Below, piece after piece: positions 1 to 9,901 of a stretch of 64,000 nucleotides of DNA. A model generated the notes under the pieces. It had not been told where the DNA came from and ran no database searches. It saw nothing but the letters and a program-made list of their open reading frames with translations. Positions within the stretch are counted from its first letter, which is position 1, and each line of letters starts with the position of its first letter. Source of the stretch: Capronia americana (Eukaryota; Ascomycota; Eurotiomycetes; Chaetothyriales; Herpotrichiellaceae); contig JADWQD010000015.1 in the NCBI GenBank assembly GCA_016110215.1, positions 496,001-560,000 of the forward strand. Reading direction: 5' to 3'. The position numbers were made by a program, and so were the translations under genes.

Positions 1-1
1 A

Positions 2-298
2 GGCAAATCGCTCGGTTTCGGCGGTCCCATAATGCACGGGCTGTTCACCTACAATTGCGCTGCTCACGCTGTTCTCAAGACTGTCGGGAACAGCAACCCA
101 GCAAACCTGCGGGAGTTCAGCGCCCGGTTTGCAGCGCCTGTTCGGCCGGGTGATGAGCTCGTGACGCAGGTGTGGAAACTCGGCCAGTTCGAGGGCCCGT
201 ATGAAGAGATCCGGTTCACCACTCTGGTGAATGGCAAGGCTGTCCTCACTCATGGACGAGCACTGGTGAAGCCCGGCAAGCGAGAGAATAGTCTCTAG
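2..298 (+). CDS. MaoC-like dehydratase, 3' end only
   Basis: Frame 2 is open from the window edge to the TAG at 298, so the 5' part of the gene lies outside. The translated end (98 residues) contains a GFGGPIMHGLFTYN stretch followed by a beta-rich tail (SARFAAPVRPGDEL, then LVNGKAVLTHGRALV). This is the usual C-terminal half of a hot-dog-fold MaoC/enoyl-CoA hydratase 2 domain. These enzymes hydrate trans-2-enoyl-CoA, and in fungi they usually act in peroxisomal beta-oxidation. The catalytic Asp/His segment lies outside the window, so activity cannot be judged. The terminus (ENSL) is not a good peroxisomal PTS1. The following gene on the same strand encodes a PTS1 acyl-CoA ligase, which fits a lipid-catabolism neighbourhood. 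Confidence 0.75.
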   Translation, partial: GKSLGFGGPIMHGLFTYNCAAHAVLKTVGNSNPANLREFSARFAAPVRPGDELVTQVWKLGQFEGPYEEIRFTTLVNGKAVLTHGRALVKPGKRENSL

Positions 299-1009
299 GG
301 AGATGCATGCTTTTTGGGGGCTCTCCAAATCAGCACCACTCCTCGTACCACCAGGGTGGGTGGCGGTCTGCAGCGGTTCTGTCGCGTGTCGCCCACGGGC
401 CACCACCAGCACACGCACGACTCAGCTTAGCTGACCGCGCGGCCATTGTTCGGCGATTGCTAGAGCACTGTACTGTATTTGATCCCATCCGTGAGCACCT
501 CTCCATTGGATCGTCCAAACATGGAGAGAAGAAATGCCAATCAATCTCCGAGTAGTACTTCGTAGTCAAGTTAAAACGGTTGTTCCCGGGATTTCCCCCA
601 GTCGCACCCCCCTCCCCCCACACAAAACAACTCCCACATCCCCCTACCATATTCTCACGCTGCATCCGGACGGAGCTGGGGGTCTTTTGTCTTAGAAGAG
701 CTGTTCCCTTTTGTTCTCGCTAATGCCGCTATGTCGCCGTTTCTCCCTTTTCTACAATACTACCCCTCGGTCACTCTTGATTAATGATCGGAATGGCAGG
801 GCAAGGGCACGGGCAAGGACAAGGACAAGGACAGCCTCGGAGTCCGCAGCGTGCTAGGAATACAATACAATACCCAGTACCTCCTATCTCGTACTGGTGT
901 GGCAATTAGGACAAAACTCAAAACGTTCGCTCGTCGCTCGTCGCCCTCCCTCGACCGCAAACCGACTTGAGCCCCGAGCCAAAGCGATACGTTGATTATT
1001 TTTCTCATC
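299..1009. other. Intergenic, presumed promoter of the CoA ligase
   Basis: There is no supportable gene here; the short open frames lack family signals. The stretch holds pyrimidine-rich tracts (about 600-625) and G/A-rich direct repeats of GGACAA (about 805-830). Two CCTCGG hexamers, the motif known for FarA/FarB fatty-acid regulators in Aspergillus, lie at 765-770 and 835-840. Confidence 0.5.
765..840. promoter_or_regulatory. Two CCTCGG motifs (possible FarA/FarB sites)
   Basis: CCTCGG occurs at 765-770 and 835-840, 170-245 bp upstream of the ligase ATG at 1010. In Aspergillus nidulans this hexamer is the core bound by the Zn2Cys6 fatty-acid regulators FarA and FarB. A hexamer on either strand is expected about once every 2 kb by chance, so this is suggestive only. 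Confidence 0.3.
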
Positions 1010-2932
1010 ATGCCTACCTCGTCTAGATATCCAACGCTGGATATTCCCGACGTGGGTGTTTGGGATTTCCTCTTTTCAAGATCCGACAGGCCGTATCCGG
1101 ATGATAAAGGTGAGTTATGTACTCCTCCTCCCACCTCTCCCACCCCTCCACTCCTCGTCTTTGTTCTCGCCGTTCCCGTTCCTGTCCTCGTCCTCGTCTA
1201 GACACCACCGCTCTTATTTATTCCTGCGCTCATCTCCCACAACCGCAGTCGTCTTCTCCGACGTGGACACACCGCGCGCGTACACGTACCGAGCACTCCG
1301 AGATGCAACGATTCAATTCGGCTCAGCCCTGCTAGCCGAGCCGGGATGGAAAAAGGGCGACGTGGTGGCCATCTTCTCGCCCAACGACGTGGACTTCCCC
1401 GTCGTGACGTGGGGCGCGGTCTGGGCCGGCGGCGTCGTCTCGCTGGTCAATTCCGGCTACACGGCGTCCGAGCTTGGGTTCCAACTCGTCGACTCGGCCG
1501 CGACGGTGCTGGTCACCTGTGCGTCTCTGCTGCCGGTCGTGCTTGTGGCGGCAAAGGAAATCGGCTTTCCGCACGACAAGATCCTTCTGCTCGGGGATGA
1601 AGGGGCTGCTGCCGCCGCCGCCGCCGTGCCGTCGTCGTTGTCATCATCGTCGTCGCGGCGCTTCAGGCACTTCAAGACCCTCCGCGGCGGTCCTCTCCGG
1701 TCCGTGACGCCGCCGCATGTCGTCAGGCCGGCGGACGATACCTGTTTCGTTGTATACTCTTCGGGCACGACGGGGAAGCCGAAGGGCGTGATGCTCACAC
1801 ACCGCAACATCGTCGCCAACGTGTTGATGTTGGTGCAGAGCGAAAATGGGAATCTTCGTTGGAACGGCGGCCCAGGCGGGAGGGGAGACAGCATTGTGGG
1901 ATTTTTGCCATTCTTTCACAGCTACGGTACGCTTCCCCCTCCTCACCCCCTAGATTCCGCCCTTCTATCATTGACCCTTATTTCTTTTTGCCTCCAGGTT
2001 TAACTGCAGTCTTGCACTTTTCGCTGTACGTCGGCGTCGAAGTGATCGTGATGCCCAAGTTCGACCTAGAAAAGTACTGCGCCACCGTCGAGCGGAAGAA
2101 AGCGACGTGGGCGGCTGTCGTGCCTCCGATTGTGCTCCTCCTCGGAAAGTCCCCCATCGTCGAAAAATACGACCTCAGCTCTCTCCGCTTGGTGAATTCC
2201 GGGGCCGCCCCTCTGACGAAGGAACTCGTGTCCATCGTGCGCAAGAGGCTCTCCGTTCCAGTTCGACAGGGGTACGGCCTGAGCGAGACCAGCCCCGCTA
2301 CACACCAGCAGACGTGGGAATCGAAGGGCCACCCTATCGGCTCCATCGGCCCCCTCCTCGGCAATCAGGTTTCGAAATTCGTTTCCCCGGACGGAGTCGA
2401 AGTGCCGGACGGCGAAGTCGGCGAAATGTGGGTCAAAGGCCCAAACGTCTTCAAGGGATACTTGAACAATCCTGCGAAGACGCGCGAAGCCTTGTCCCCA
2501 GACGGATACTTCAAGACCGGCGACATCGGCTACCAGGACGGGGAGGGCAACGTTTTCATCACAGACCGGAGTAAAGAGCTGATCAAGTATAATGCCTTTC
2601 AGGTCGCGCCCGCGGAGCTAGAAGGGATCCTGATGGCGCATCCGAAAGTCGCGGACGCGGCGGTTGTGGGCGTGCAGGACGAGAGCCGTGCGACGGAGGT
2701 GCCGAGGGCGTACGTCGTCATCGCGGCTGGGGTGGAACGCAGTCGAGAGACGGCCTTGGAGATCGAGGAGTGGATCAAGACCAAGGTCGCAAATCACAAG
2801 TACCTGCGGGGAGGGGTCCGGTTTATCGACGCGGTGCCCAAGTCGGCGGCAGGGAAGATCTTGAGGTCCCAGGTGCGCGAGTTGGCGAAGGCCGAGGGCT
2901 TAGGTGGGGTACCAACGCGGTCGAAGCTGTAG
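1010..2932 (+). CDS. Peroxisomal 4-coumarate:CoA ligase-like adenylate-forming enzyme
   Basis: Exons are 1010-1109, 1249-1926 and 1998-2932; both introns are GT-AG and the phases agree, giving 570 aa. The protein has the AMP-binding signature SSGTTGKPKG, followed by MLTHRNIV. It also has the QGYGLSET motif, the YFKTGDIGY motif, a hinge before DRSKELIKYNAFQVAPAELE, and a C-terminal catalytic lysine context (PKSAAGKILR). Its length matches the 4CL / acyl-CoA synthetase family (about 550 aa). It ends in SKL, a canonical PTS1, so it should act in the peroxisome. There it would activate an aromatic or fatty acid to its CoA thioester through an acyl-AMP. A low-complexity insert (an Ala run then Ser-rich) sits between the N-terminal lobe and the P-loop motif. 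The exact substrate cannot be read from sequence. Confidence 0.9.
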
Positions 2933-3041
2933 GGTCGCCGTCTGGACTTGGCCCTTTAGCTTCTTCGTGGCGCGCAATGTTTGACCAACTCTCTAATTAG
3001 ATGTCTTCCTGTCTCCCTAACGGCAATGGCGTTCCAATTAA

Positions 3042-5813
3042 TCACGTACCACTAGCGTCTTGCTTTGGGATGGCCGTGATTGAAGTCTCGGCGTCCCCTT
3101 TTCGCTGTGTAGGTGGAACGTCACTATAGGGACGTTCTTGTTGCGAGTTGCCGTCTGTAACTGGCTGAGGCGACTCGCCCCAAGTACAACTTTCCTGTTT
3201 AGCCTCAGCACCCCCGCCGATGACGGCGCAGAAATGATCACCCCCGGGTGTATTGATTTGGCCAAAACTCAACGCGAGGGCTCCATCTTGCTTCACCCAT
3301 CGCCGCGACGGTTCCCTCGGGTCCCCTTGCCCGGGATACAGCAGATTTACGGCAAGCCGGCCCGTGCTCGTCTGGTTGTACATATTCCGCAAGGTATGGA
3401 GGATGGTGCGGGACGAGCACAGGATCGCGGCCGCCCACACAAGAGCGACGAGCAACAGCGCGAGCACGACGAATGCCGGGATGGCGTACCGTATGTCGTA
3501 GCGGATGATGCGCCTGTATTCGACCACGCTCGCCCGCGGAACCCCGCGCGCTGTATCGTCGACAGCCAGACTGGCCGGCCAGGCAACGTACTTGGTAGAG
3601 ATGGACGTCTTGGTGCCGACCAGTCCCGCGGCAAGCCCGTCCGTCATCCTCAGGCTGGGGATCTGTGCCGCGACGGTCTCGTTGTGGGACAGCCGCTGGT
3701 AGCGCTCCAGCAGCGTGTAGTCGTGTTGGCCGGTGTAATCGGGGCCGCCGAGGTCCGAGAGGCCGCCGTACAGGTTTCCGAGGCGGCGTGTGAATCCCGA
3801 GGCTGCAGCCAAGGCATCGTAGCCTTCTGACTCGCCGAAGTTCTCTGTGAGAAAGGGGCTAGTGGGGAGCCAGAGCTTTTCGGCCCGAAGCGTGTAGAAC
3901 CCGTCTTCGTAGCCCATGGTGTGGTACCGATTGTCAACGATGCCCCAGAGGGGGTCGAACCGCATGACGCGGTCATAGCTGTGCTCGGCGGCCCAGAGCG
4001 GTTTGGACATCTCGTCCGGGTAGACTTTGTCCGTGACGTCCAGGGCCTCGAGGTTCGCGAACTGCCCTCCCGTGCCGTTGTAGCGGAATGAGACGGTTTT
4101 GATGCTGGCGCGGACGGCCGATGCGCACACGTACAGGTTCTTCTGGTACGTCTCGATGCCAGTGTAGGTTGAGGCAGATAGGTTCTCGTTCGGTGGCTGC
4201 AGGGGAGTTCCGAGCACGATGCCGCATTGCACGGCCGGGTAGGTGATGTTATTGGCGCGCCAGTCATTGTCTGTCGCACCGATCTCGTAGTAGCCTCTGC
4301 ATACCTGGGCTAGATACGTCCATAAATTAGCTGGGTGAAAATTGGGTGCGGATTAGAAATATGAGACGTGGGAACATACCGATAGCCGAGTAGTTCAGTG
4401 CCAAAAGTTTCTTCAGGCCGTTGGGATAGTGGGCCACGAAAGGGACAGATGTGTTGCCTCCAGAATAATCGGGAACTTCAGGCGGGGCGCCGCCAACACC
4501 CCTCATTTCATCAAACAGGATCGCATCGAATGTTCCTACACTGAACATGTACGGCGACGCACTGCTAGTATCCGTCACCGGCATCTTGGGCAGCGGTTCA
4601 GTGTTCTGGTCAAGCGGGAGGGAGATGTTGAGACTGGAAGCCACAAGCACATTGTGCATCCGGGCTGCTTTGTGCGCACGGCCGAATAAATCGAGCGTCT
4701 GATTGTCAGTCCAGGGTGGCGACTCGAGTGCCGTGGTATCAAGTCCAAAGAAAGCGCCTCTATCGACGATCGAGAAAGTGTTGTTGTCACTAAAGTCGTC
4801 GACGGTGTTTTCTATTCTCAGTTCGACAGACAAGTTGGTGTCAGCACACCTCGTCACGGGCTCGATCCAGGTGATGTCTTCGTTCCAGGTCCCGCCGTGC
4901 TCCAGTCCCACCGGGATTGTGTGGTTTCTGAACCCGATACCAGGATTGTCTCTCATGTCGACGATGAGTCCCTCGGTGAGCAGGATCCGGTCCTGTGTGA
5001 TCAAAGTTCCGATCGTACGGCTGTCGCCTCTGACGTAGGGCTGGCCTTTATTTATTATTCCGTTCTGGTTGAACTTCCAGCGACGATATTGAATGTCGAA
5101 TAGGCCTGATACGGTGTTCCCCCTGTCGGAAGTGGCGCTGGTAAACATGGTGGTGAAGTTCGCGGGAATGGTGATGTTGATGGTCGAGTTCTCGTCCGTC
5201 TCGACACTTTTCCATACGCCGGGCTCCGTTTCGGACATGTATACGCCTTGGTACTGTCCTGGACAGTTGATCACCAGGCCCACTTCGCACTGTCGAGTGA
5301 ACTGGGAGTTCGGCCTAGGCATGGTGACCCTCCCCCATGGACCTGGATCCTTGATGTATTGGAACTCGACGAGCTTGGATTCGCCTGGCACGACCTCATC
5401 GTATAGTCCGAGGGGGGTTACCACGCTAGCTAGGACCAACAAAGCGGCACCGGCTGTTGCGGCCCAACTCGGTATTCTCACTCTTGAGGGGACCTGGCGC
5501 GTGTTGGCGGCGTCTGCTCGAATCAGGTGTGGCCAGATTGTTGTAGAGATGGTGCGATTGACAACAGACCTGAAGATGTTAGAAACTGTCCTTACTCCCG
5601 AGTGCGAGTGGAATACCATGTCACCGCGCTGTTCTCAGTGCCCACATATTTCACCAAAATCACAACCAAGGCAGCGGGAAGCCCGTACTGGACTTGCGAT
5701 TACCGTCAGCGCGCTGGTTCCTTCATAGACATGAGAGTTAAGGAGTGGTGAGTCAGGATACCTAACATGACTGCTGCGGCGATGATGCCGGAAACCTCGG
5801 CAATGGTTAGCAT
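3042..5813 (-). CDS. Large fungal membrane protein with extracellular domain, function unknown
   Basis: Exons on the minus strand are 5813-5762, 5692-5617, 5569-4380 and 4330-3042. The three introns are 69, 47 and 49 bp; the 47-bp intron has a textbook CTAAC branch site. The product is about 868 aa. Hydrophobic segments near the N-terminus (in exons 1-2) and another before VVTPLGLYDEV precede a large polar region with many N-glycosylation sequons. A last membrane span (PAFVVLALLLVALVWAAAIL) follows, and then the tail motif NQTSTGRLAVNLL. I recognise this layout from an uncharacterised family expanded in filamentous ascomycetes; no enzymatic motif is visible. The ATG at 5813 gives an N-terminus typical of that family (LTIAEVSGI), but an upstream exon cannot be excluded. 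The gene converges on the CoA ligase. Confidence 0.8.
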
Positions 5814-6445
5814 CTCGACGGCTCAAACTTCGCCTGTCGAAGGGCTCATGCGACATCCGAACGAGAGAGGACATCGTATCAGGAACTAGGAGTGGTGCTG
5901 GTTCTCTTTAATAACAGCCGACATCGTGGGCAATTTCGCCTTGCCCGGCCTTTCAGGCAGGAGCCTGCATCGCCGCGGAGGTGGGAAGGGTACCCTGTGC
6001 AAATTGTATGCACCAGGGCTCTACTTGATAGTACCAGGTATGGTCTCAATGAAACATTGCAACAGCCCAATGGAAGTGATTCGCCCGGTTTCCTTGTTGT
6101 GCGCACGCCATCAACCCCGGAGGTCTTGGCCGCTGCGTGTTTCGTATCCTCGTCCAATGGGAAGTTTCTTCATCGCCCAGCGCGCCTTGCGCCCCGCGCC
6201 ATCGTCCTTTGAGTTCCTTGGCAAACGCTTAGGGGACGCCCCTGGTGCCCCTGGGCTGCCCCGGACCAATTTGTGCCCGCACGAATCAGCCCACTAGGCG
6301 TACTCGTACCGCCCACCCAGCGATCGATGAACTCTATGTTTTAGGACACCGGGTGCCCATCTACTATGTAAACCACGCCGCAGTCATCTCATGCCATAAC
6401 CAGGAAAAGCCACAGTAGGAATCCGGACGTGGTTGCTTCAGCGAC
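5814..6445. other. Intergenic, no gene seen
   Basis: This is the upstream region of the minus-strand membrane protein gene. Several open frames of 90-120 codons overlap here on both strands, but they show no conserved motif, signal peptide or splice structure. They look like chance frames in GC-rich DNA. Confidence 0.4.
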
Positions 6446-7092
6446 ATGAGCATCACCTATCCCGGGTGCCGAGTTGATGCAGATGGACCATGTCAGCTGG
6501 CGACAAGCTCGGAGAATGCTTGTTCAAGGGAGTTCGACGAATCGAGCTACTACCAGCGAAGGTACTGCATGTGTACAAACGGCTACTTTGAACGCTCGTC
6601 AGAGTTAGTATTCATCTCTCTTCGCCAGAGTTGTCCTCGTATCCCGACTGATCGACATTGAAAACCAGGTGTTGGAATGACTGCTACCATTACAATGCGA
6701 CGTCCACCGATTCAGCGTCGATAAGCCGCGAGTCCAGATTTGTGACCCTCGACTGTGAAAGCTACTCGCTCGCCATCGAGAGTGAAGCCGCGATGTACAG
6801 CAGCATGAGCCTAGCAAGCGAGAGCCGCGAGGCTGCAGCCAGTTCTAGCCTCACAACTCAGGTGAATTCGGCGACCTCAACAGCTGCAAGTGCCGGTCAG
6901 GGAGCTACAACAAGCCCGGCTGTACCAGAGACGACGGCATGGGTGGACAGACCCAGTTCGACAGGACAGGCGCAGCAAGATGGTGGCATCTCGACCACTA
7001 GAGCCGTGAGACAGAAGGCTCTGTTGTCGATAACGGTTGTTCTGGCATTGTCATCCATCTTTTGCGGTGTCTACCCAGAAATTAGCATGTGA
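6446..7092 (+). CDS. Doubtful Cys-rich, Ser/Thr-rich single-span membrane protein
   Basis: Two coding-like blocks exist: 6446-6597 (with Cys pattern PCQLATSSENAC and YCMCTNGYFERS) and 6669-7092. The second block continues with CWNDCYHYN, then about 90 residues rich in Ser, Thr and Ala, then one hydrophobic span near ALLSITVVLALSSIFCGVY. Joined, they give about 191 aa. This order (Cys module, Ser/Thr stalk, membrane span) is common in fungal surface proteins. The join needs a weak donor (GTCAGA at 6598). The better-looking donor GTATTC, a few bases downstream, would break the frame. No signal peptide was found upstream, so a first exon is missing or the gene is decayed. It may be a relic. Confidence 0.35.
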
Positions 7093-7993
7093 ATCAATCT
7101 CCACGCCTACCTCCTTCTTCGCGATGTTATATTCGTCCTGCACGCAGCTTCGGGCCGATCGACTCAAGTTTGACGACTTGTTTAGAGTCCCAAAGGTCAC
7201 GCCTATTTTAGACTCCCGCTTCCACCATCAGTTCTGCAGCCAGCCTTGTGACTTGGGCCATGTCCTTCCTGGTAGCGGCACCAACGTGAGCTTGGTTAAA
7301 TGCCCATGGTACTGCCGTTTTCCATATTTCTGGCATGCACAGTTGGTCCCAAGGATATTGACATGGAGGGAGTAAGCTGGACTGGCTGCCAAGCTCCAGC
7401 GTCTCCCCGCTTTCTCATTCTGAGCGAATGCATTATTAGGATAGAGGTCAATGGTGATCGAGAGTAGAAATACTCACGTAGACCACATCTGATCCGCATT
7501 ATCTGGTAGCGACATCACAACAAGATGTGGCATTCGGCAGGACTATTCACTGACATCGCCATCTTGAGTTGGTGCTGAGATGGATTTGATTAGCCAGGCT
7601 CCAACGACAGACCAGCGCCAGCGCCAACTGAGTTGAGATTGAAGTTTGCGGCCACACTTCTGGAACGCATTGTCATTGAGTGAAGCATTGATTCAATTCT
7701 GATATGAGTCAAAATTCCGTCGGGCTGTGCTCGACCGCTAATATTTCTTGGTGACTCATTGTGGCTGGCGCCTTCGTGGCTTCTGTTGTTAGCCCCGAGC
7801 ATCTGAGTAAGAGCTTGCTTCGACCGTTATTTAACCTCACCTTTTGCTCACATCGTGCTCATGTTACTTATATTTCATTCATCTGCACCAACCCTGTGAC
7901 GGGTTATTGCTATCTACGGCTGTATATTCCATCTCGAATATCACTTAATCCGCGCCCTCGCAGCGTCCGACGGCCACCACATCCGAGTCTGCT
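7093..7993. other. Intergenic, nothing recognised
   Basis: This is the upstream region of the intronless 595-aa gene. It is more AT-rich than flanking coding DNA and contains only short frames without recognisable content. Confidence 0.4.
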
Positions 7994-9781
7994 ATGGCTG
8001 ACATCAGCACGGACGATTGGGTCGATATCAAAGATGAGCCAAAGCATAGCAAGCAGGAGCCAGTCCCATCCGACGTCGAAGATGAGAAGGCAGAATATTC
8101 CTTCTACACCGTGACCGCAACGGCAACTCGCGCTCGGCTCAACAAGGACGCCTCTCCCATATTCATCGTCGATGTACCGCAGGATACCCTCTGGTCTATA
8201 TGGCTAGATGCAATGGATCCATCCCTACGGCAACGTTACTCATGCACGACGTGCCGACGCTTTATCAAGCGGTACGGCGGCCTCGTGCGGGTGGGCAGCA
8301 ACGGCGCTCTCAAGTCCCTCCTCTGGCATCCCACGAAGCGCCCTGGACCTGAGCACCTTCGCGCGTCTATCAAAGCAATACATGACAAGGTCTCGTCTGG
8401 CTCGGTGTTGGAGGAACTCAAGATCACTCCCAAGACAAGATCAGTTGGAGCTCGGACTTCAGGTGGATATAACCACTTCTATCTGGACTTCCCCGAGGCC
8501 CGAATCCGCAAGCAAGAGCCCAAGGGGTTCGAATATGCATCCGTCAGCGTGCTCGCTACCATGCTAGGCCGGACCATCGATGACTACAGCGTCGAGACCG
8601 TTCGGCAGGCCTTCACCATCCTCACGGAGGACAAGCTGCCGCACGCTCACAACCACAAGGCTGCCATTCGCTGGTTCCACCGAGTCCGCGAGAATACGAA
8701 GATGGAGAAGGGCTCTGAGCAGCGCACGCGGCACAACCTGCTGTACCTCCACGCGGCGACTTCGTTCCAAGGTTGTCTGAACCAGTTGCGGACGGGCGCA
8801 CTGTCCACACTTCTCCAAAATATCGAGGCAGGCAAAGACTTTGACGAGATCGAGGAGTCCTGGTTGGAAGTGAATGATCCAATGCGGTACCTCCGACCCC
8901 AAGCGGCACCTACAACTGGACATATTGCTGTTGCCGAGCGCCTGATGGAGTCTCTTGGAGTGACATCCAACGACATGAGACGAAGGCAATTCACGATTTC
9001 GGAACTACCGGAGAAGGTCACCATGTTTGGGGCTAGGAAGAAACGACTCCCGCTTAATCCAAAGCCTGATGGCATCTTCTCGCAGTTGAAGCCAAGAAGC
9101 CCGAAATCTAAGCCGGCCACTGCTGCGAACAGGCGCTTGGATACACCTCCCACCCGCATCTCCTTCTCGAAGTTCATGACAGACATCATTCCCAAGGCCA
9201 TCAAAGTAGAGTACAAGCTTGGAAGCAGTGATTCCATCTACTTCCTTCTGACAGGATATGAGGATACCAAACCGTTGATGCAGTGGCACAACGACGAGAA
9301 CATGGTTTCATGGTTCGTGTACCACAACCCTAGACCTGTCGAAAGCCACAATCTCCTCCCAAAGGATTGGAACGAGGTCAGCTGCGTCATTCCCTTTCCT
9401 CATCTGTGGGACGGCGCACCCCTGACGACCACGCTCCCGCTCGCGCCGGCTGATTCCACCGACTTCAAGTACTACCACAAGAACCACGGATTTCGGTACC
9501 TGATCTGCCTGGAAGGTGCCAAGCTTGGAAAAGACGAAACGGCTTCCTTGTGTCTGTTTCCCAGCTTTTTGAAGTCAGAGTTCCACGGCATCCGCAGAAC
9601 TATCGAGGCGTATTCGAACACGCATCACCTCGATTCGGTGCCTAACATTGAGGAGAAAGGCGGTATCGTGGCGGGGGTACAGATTGAGAGGGGCAAGGAC
9701 ATGGACAAAGACAAGCACCTGTTGAGAGTTACGGATGATAAGGGTGACTTGAATACGTATGAGATTGTTCTCTTCGAGTAG
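7994..9781 (+). CDS. Intronless protein resembling uncharacterised phage/bacterial proteins
   Basis: This is a single uninterrupted 595-codon frame. Residues 1-50 are acidic and polar. A Cys pair (CTTC, residues 84-87) follows in the context RYSCTTCRRFIKRYGGLV. Around residue 429 is MQWHNDENMVSWFVYHN, and around 522-543 is LFPSFLKSEFHGIRRTIEAYS. From memory of the families, these three blocks in this order resemble a widespread uncharacterised protein of bacteriophages and bacteria, which has a Cys-pair 'FIR..G..V' block, an 'LQWD...PVSWYVYH' block and a 'LFPE..KSE.HG.R..IEAYS' tail. I could not check this by search. No enzyme motif is visible. The gene stands alone and converges on the Baeyer-Villiger monooxygenase. 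Lack of introns and the prokaryote-like content suggest acquisition by transfer. Confidence 0.8.
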   Translation: MADISTDDWVDIKDEPKHSKQEPVPSDVEDEKAEYSFYTVTATATRARLNKDASPIFIVDVPQDTLWSIWLDAMDPSLRQRYSCTTCRRFIKRYGGLVRVGSNGALKSLLWHPTKRPGPEHLRASIKAIHDKVSSGSVLEELKITPKTRSVGARTSGGYNHFYLDFPEARIRKQEPKGFEYASVSVLATMLGRTIDDYSVETVRQAFTILTEDKLPHAHNHKAAIRWFHRVRENTKMEKGSEQRTRHNLLYLHAATSFQGCLNQLRTGALSTLLQNIEAGKDFDEIEESWLEVNDPMRYLRPQAAPTTGHIAVAERLMESLGVTSNDMRRRQFTISELPEKVTMFGARKKRLPLNPKPDGIFSQLKPRSPKSKPATAANRRLDTPPTRISFSKFMTDIIPKAIKVEYKLGSSDSIYFLLTGYEDTKPLMQWHNDENMVSWFVYHNPRPVESHNLLPKDWNEVSCVIPFPHLWDGAPLTTTLPLAPADSTDFKYYHKNHGFRYLICLEGAKLGKDETASLCLFPSFLKSEFHGIRRTIEAYSNTHHLDSVPNIEEKGGIVAGVQIERGKDMDKDKHLLRVTDDKGDLNTYEIVLFE

Positions 9782-9901
9782 GAGAAATGACTGGGTTTAT
9801 TCTGGTACTGTTATATGTATGTATTTTGTTATTGTTAGGCACATAGTGAGTGCACTTTGTTGGGTGCCTTGACAACCTCTAATTTAATAACCCAATCTCT
9901 C

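Noticed and set aside
1332..1946. Long antisense frames across the first CoA ligase
   Set aside because: They are shadows caused by high third-position GC of the real gene; the encoded peptides are Arg/Pro-rich and featureless.
8647..9237. 196-codon antisense frame within the phage-like gene
   Set aside because: The sense frame shows conserved blocks over its full length; the antisense product has no recognisable feature.
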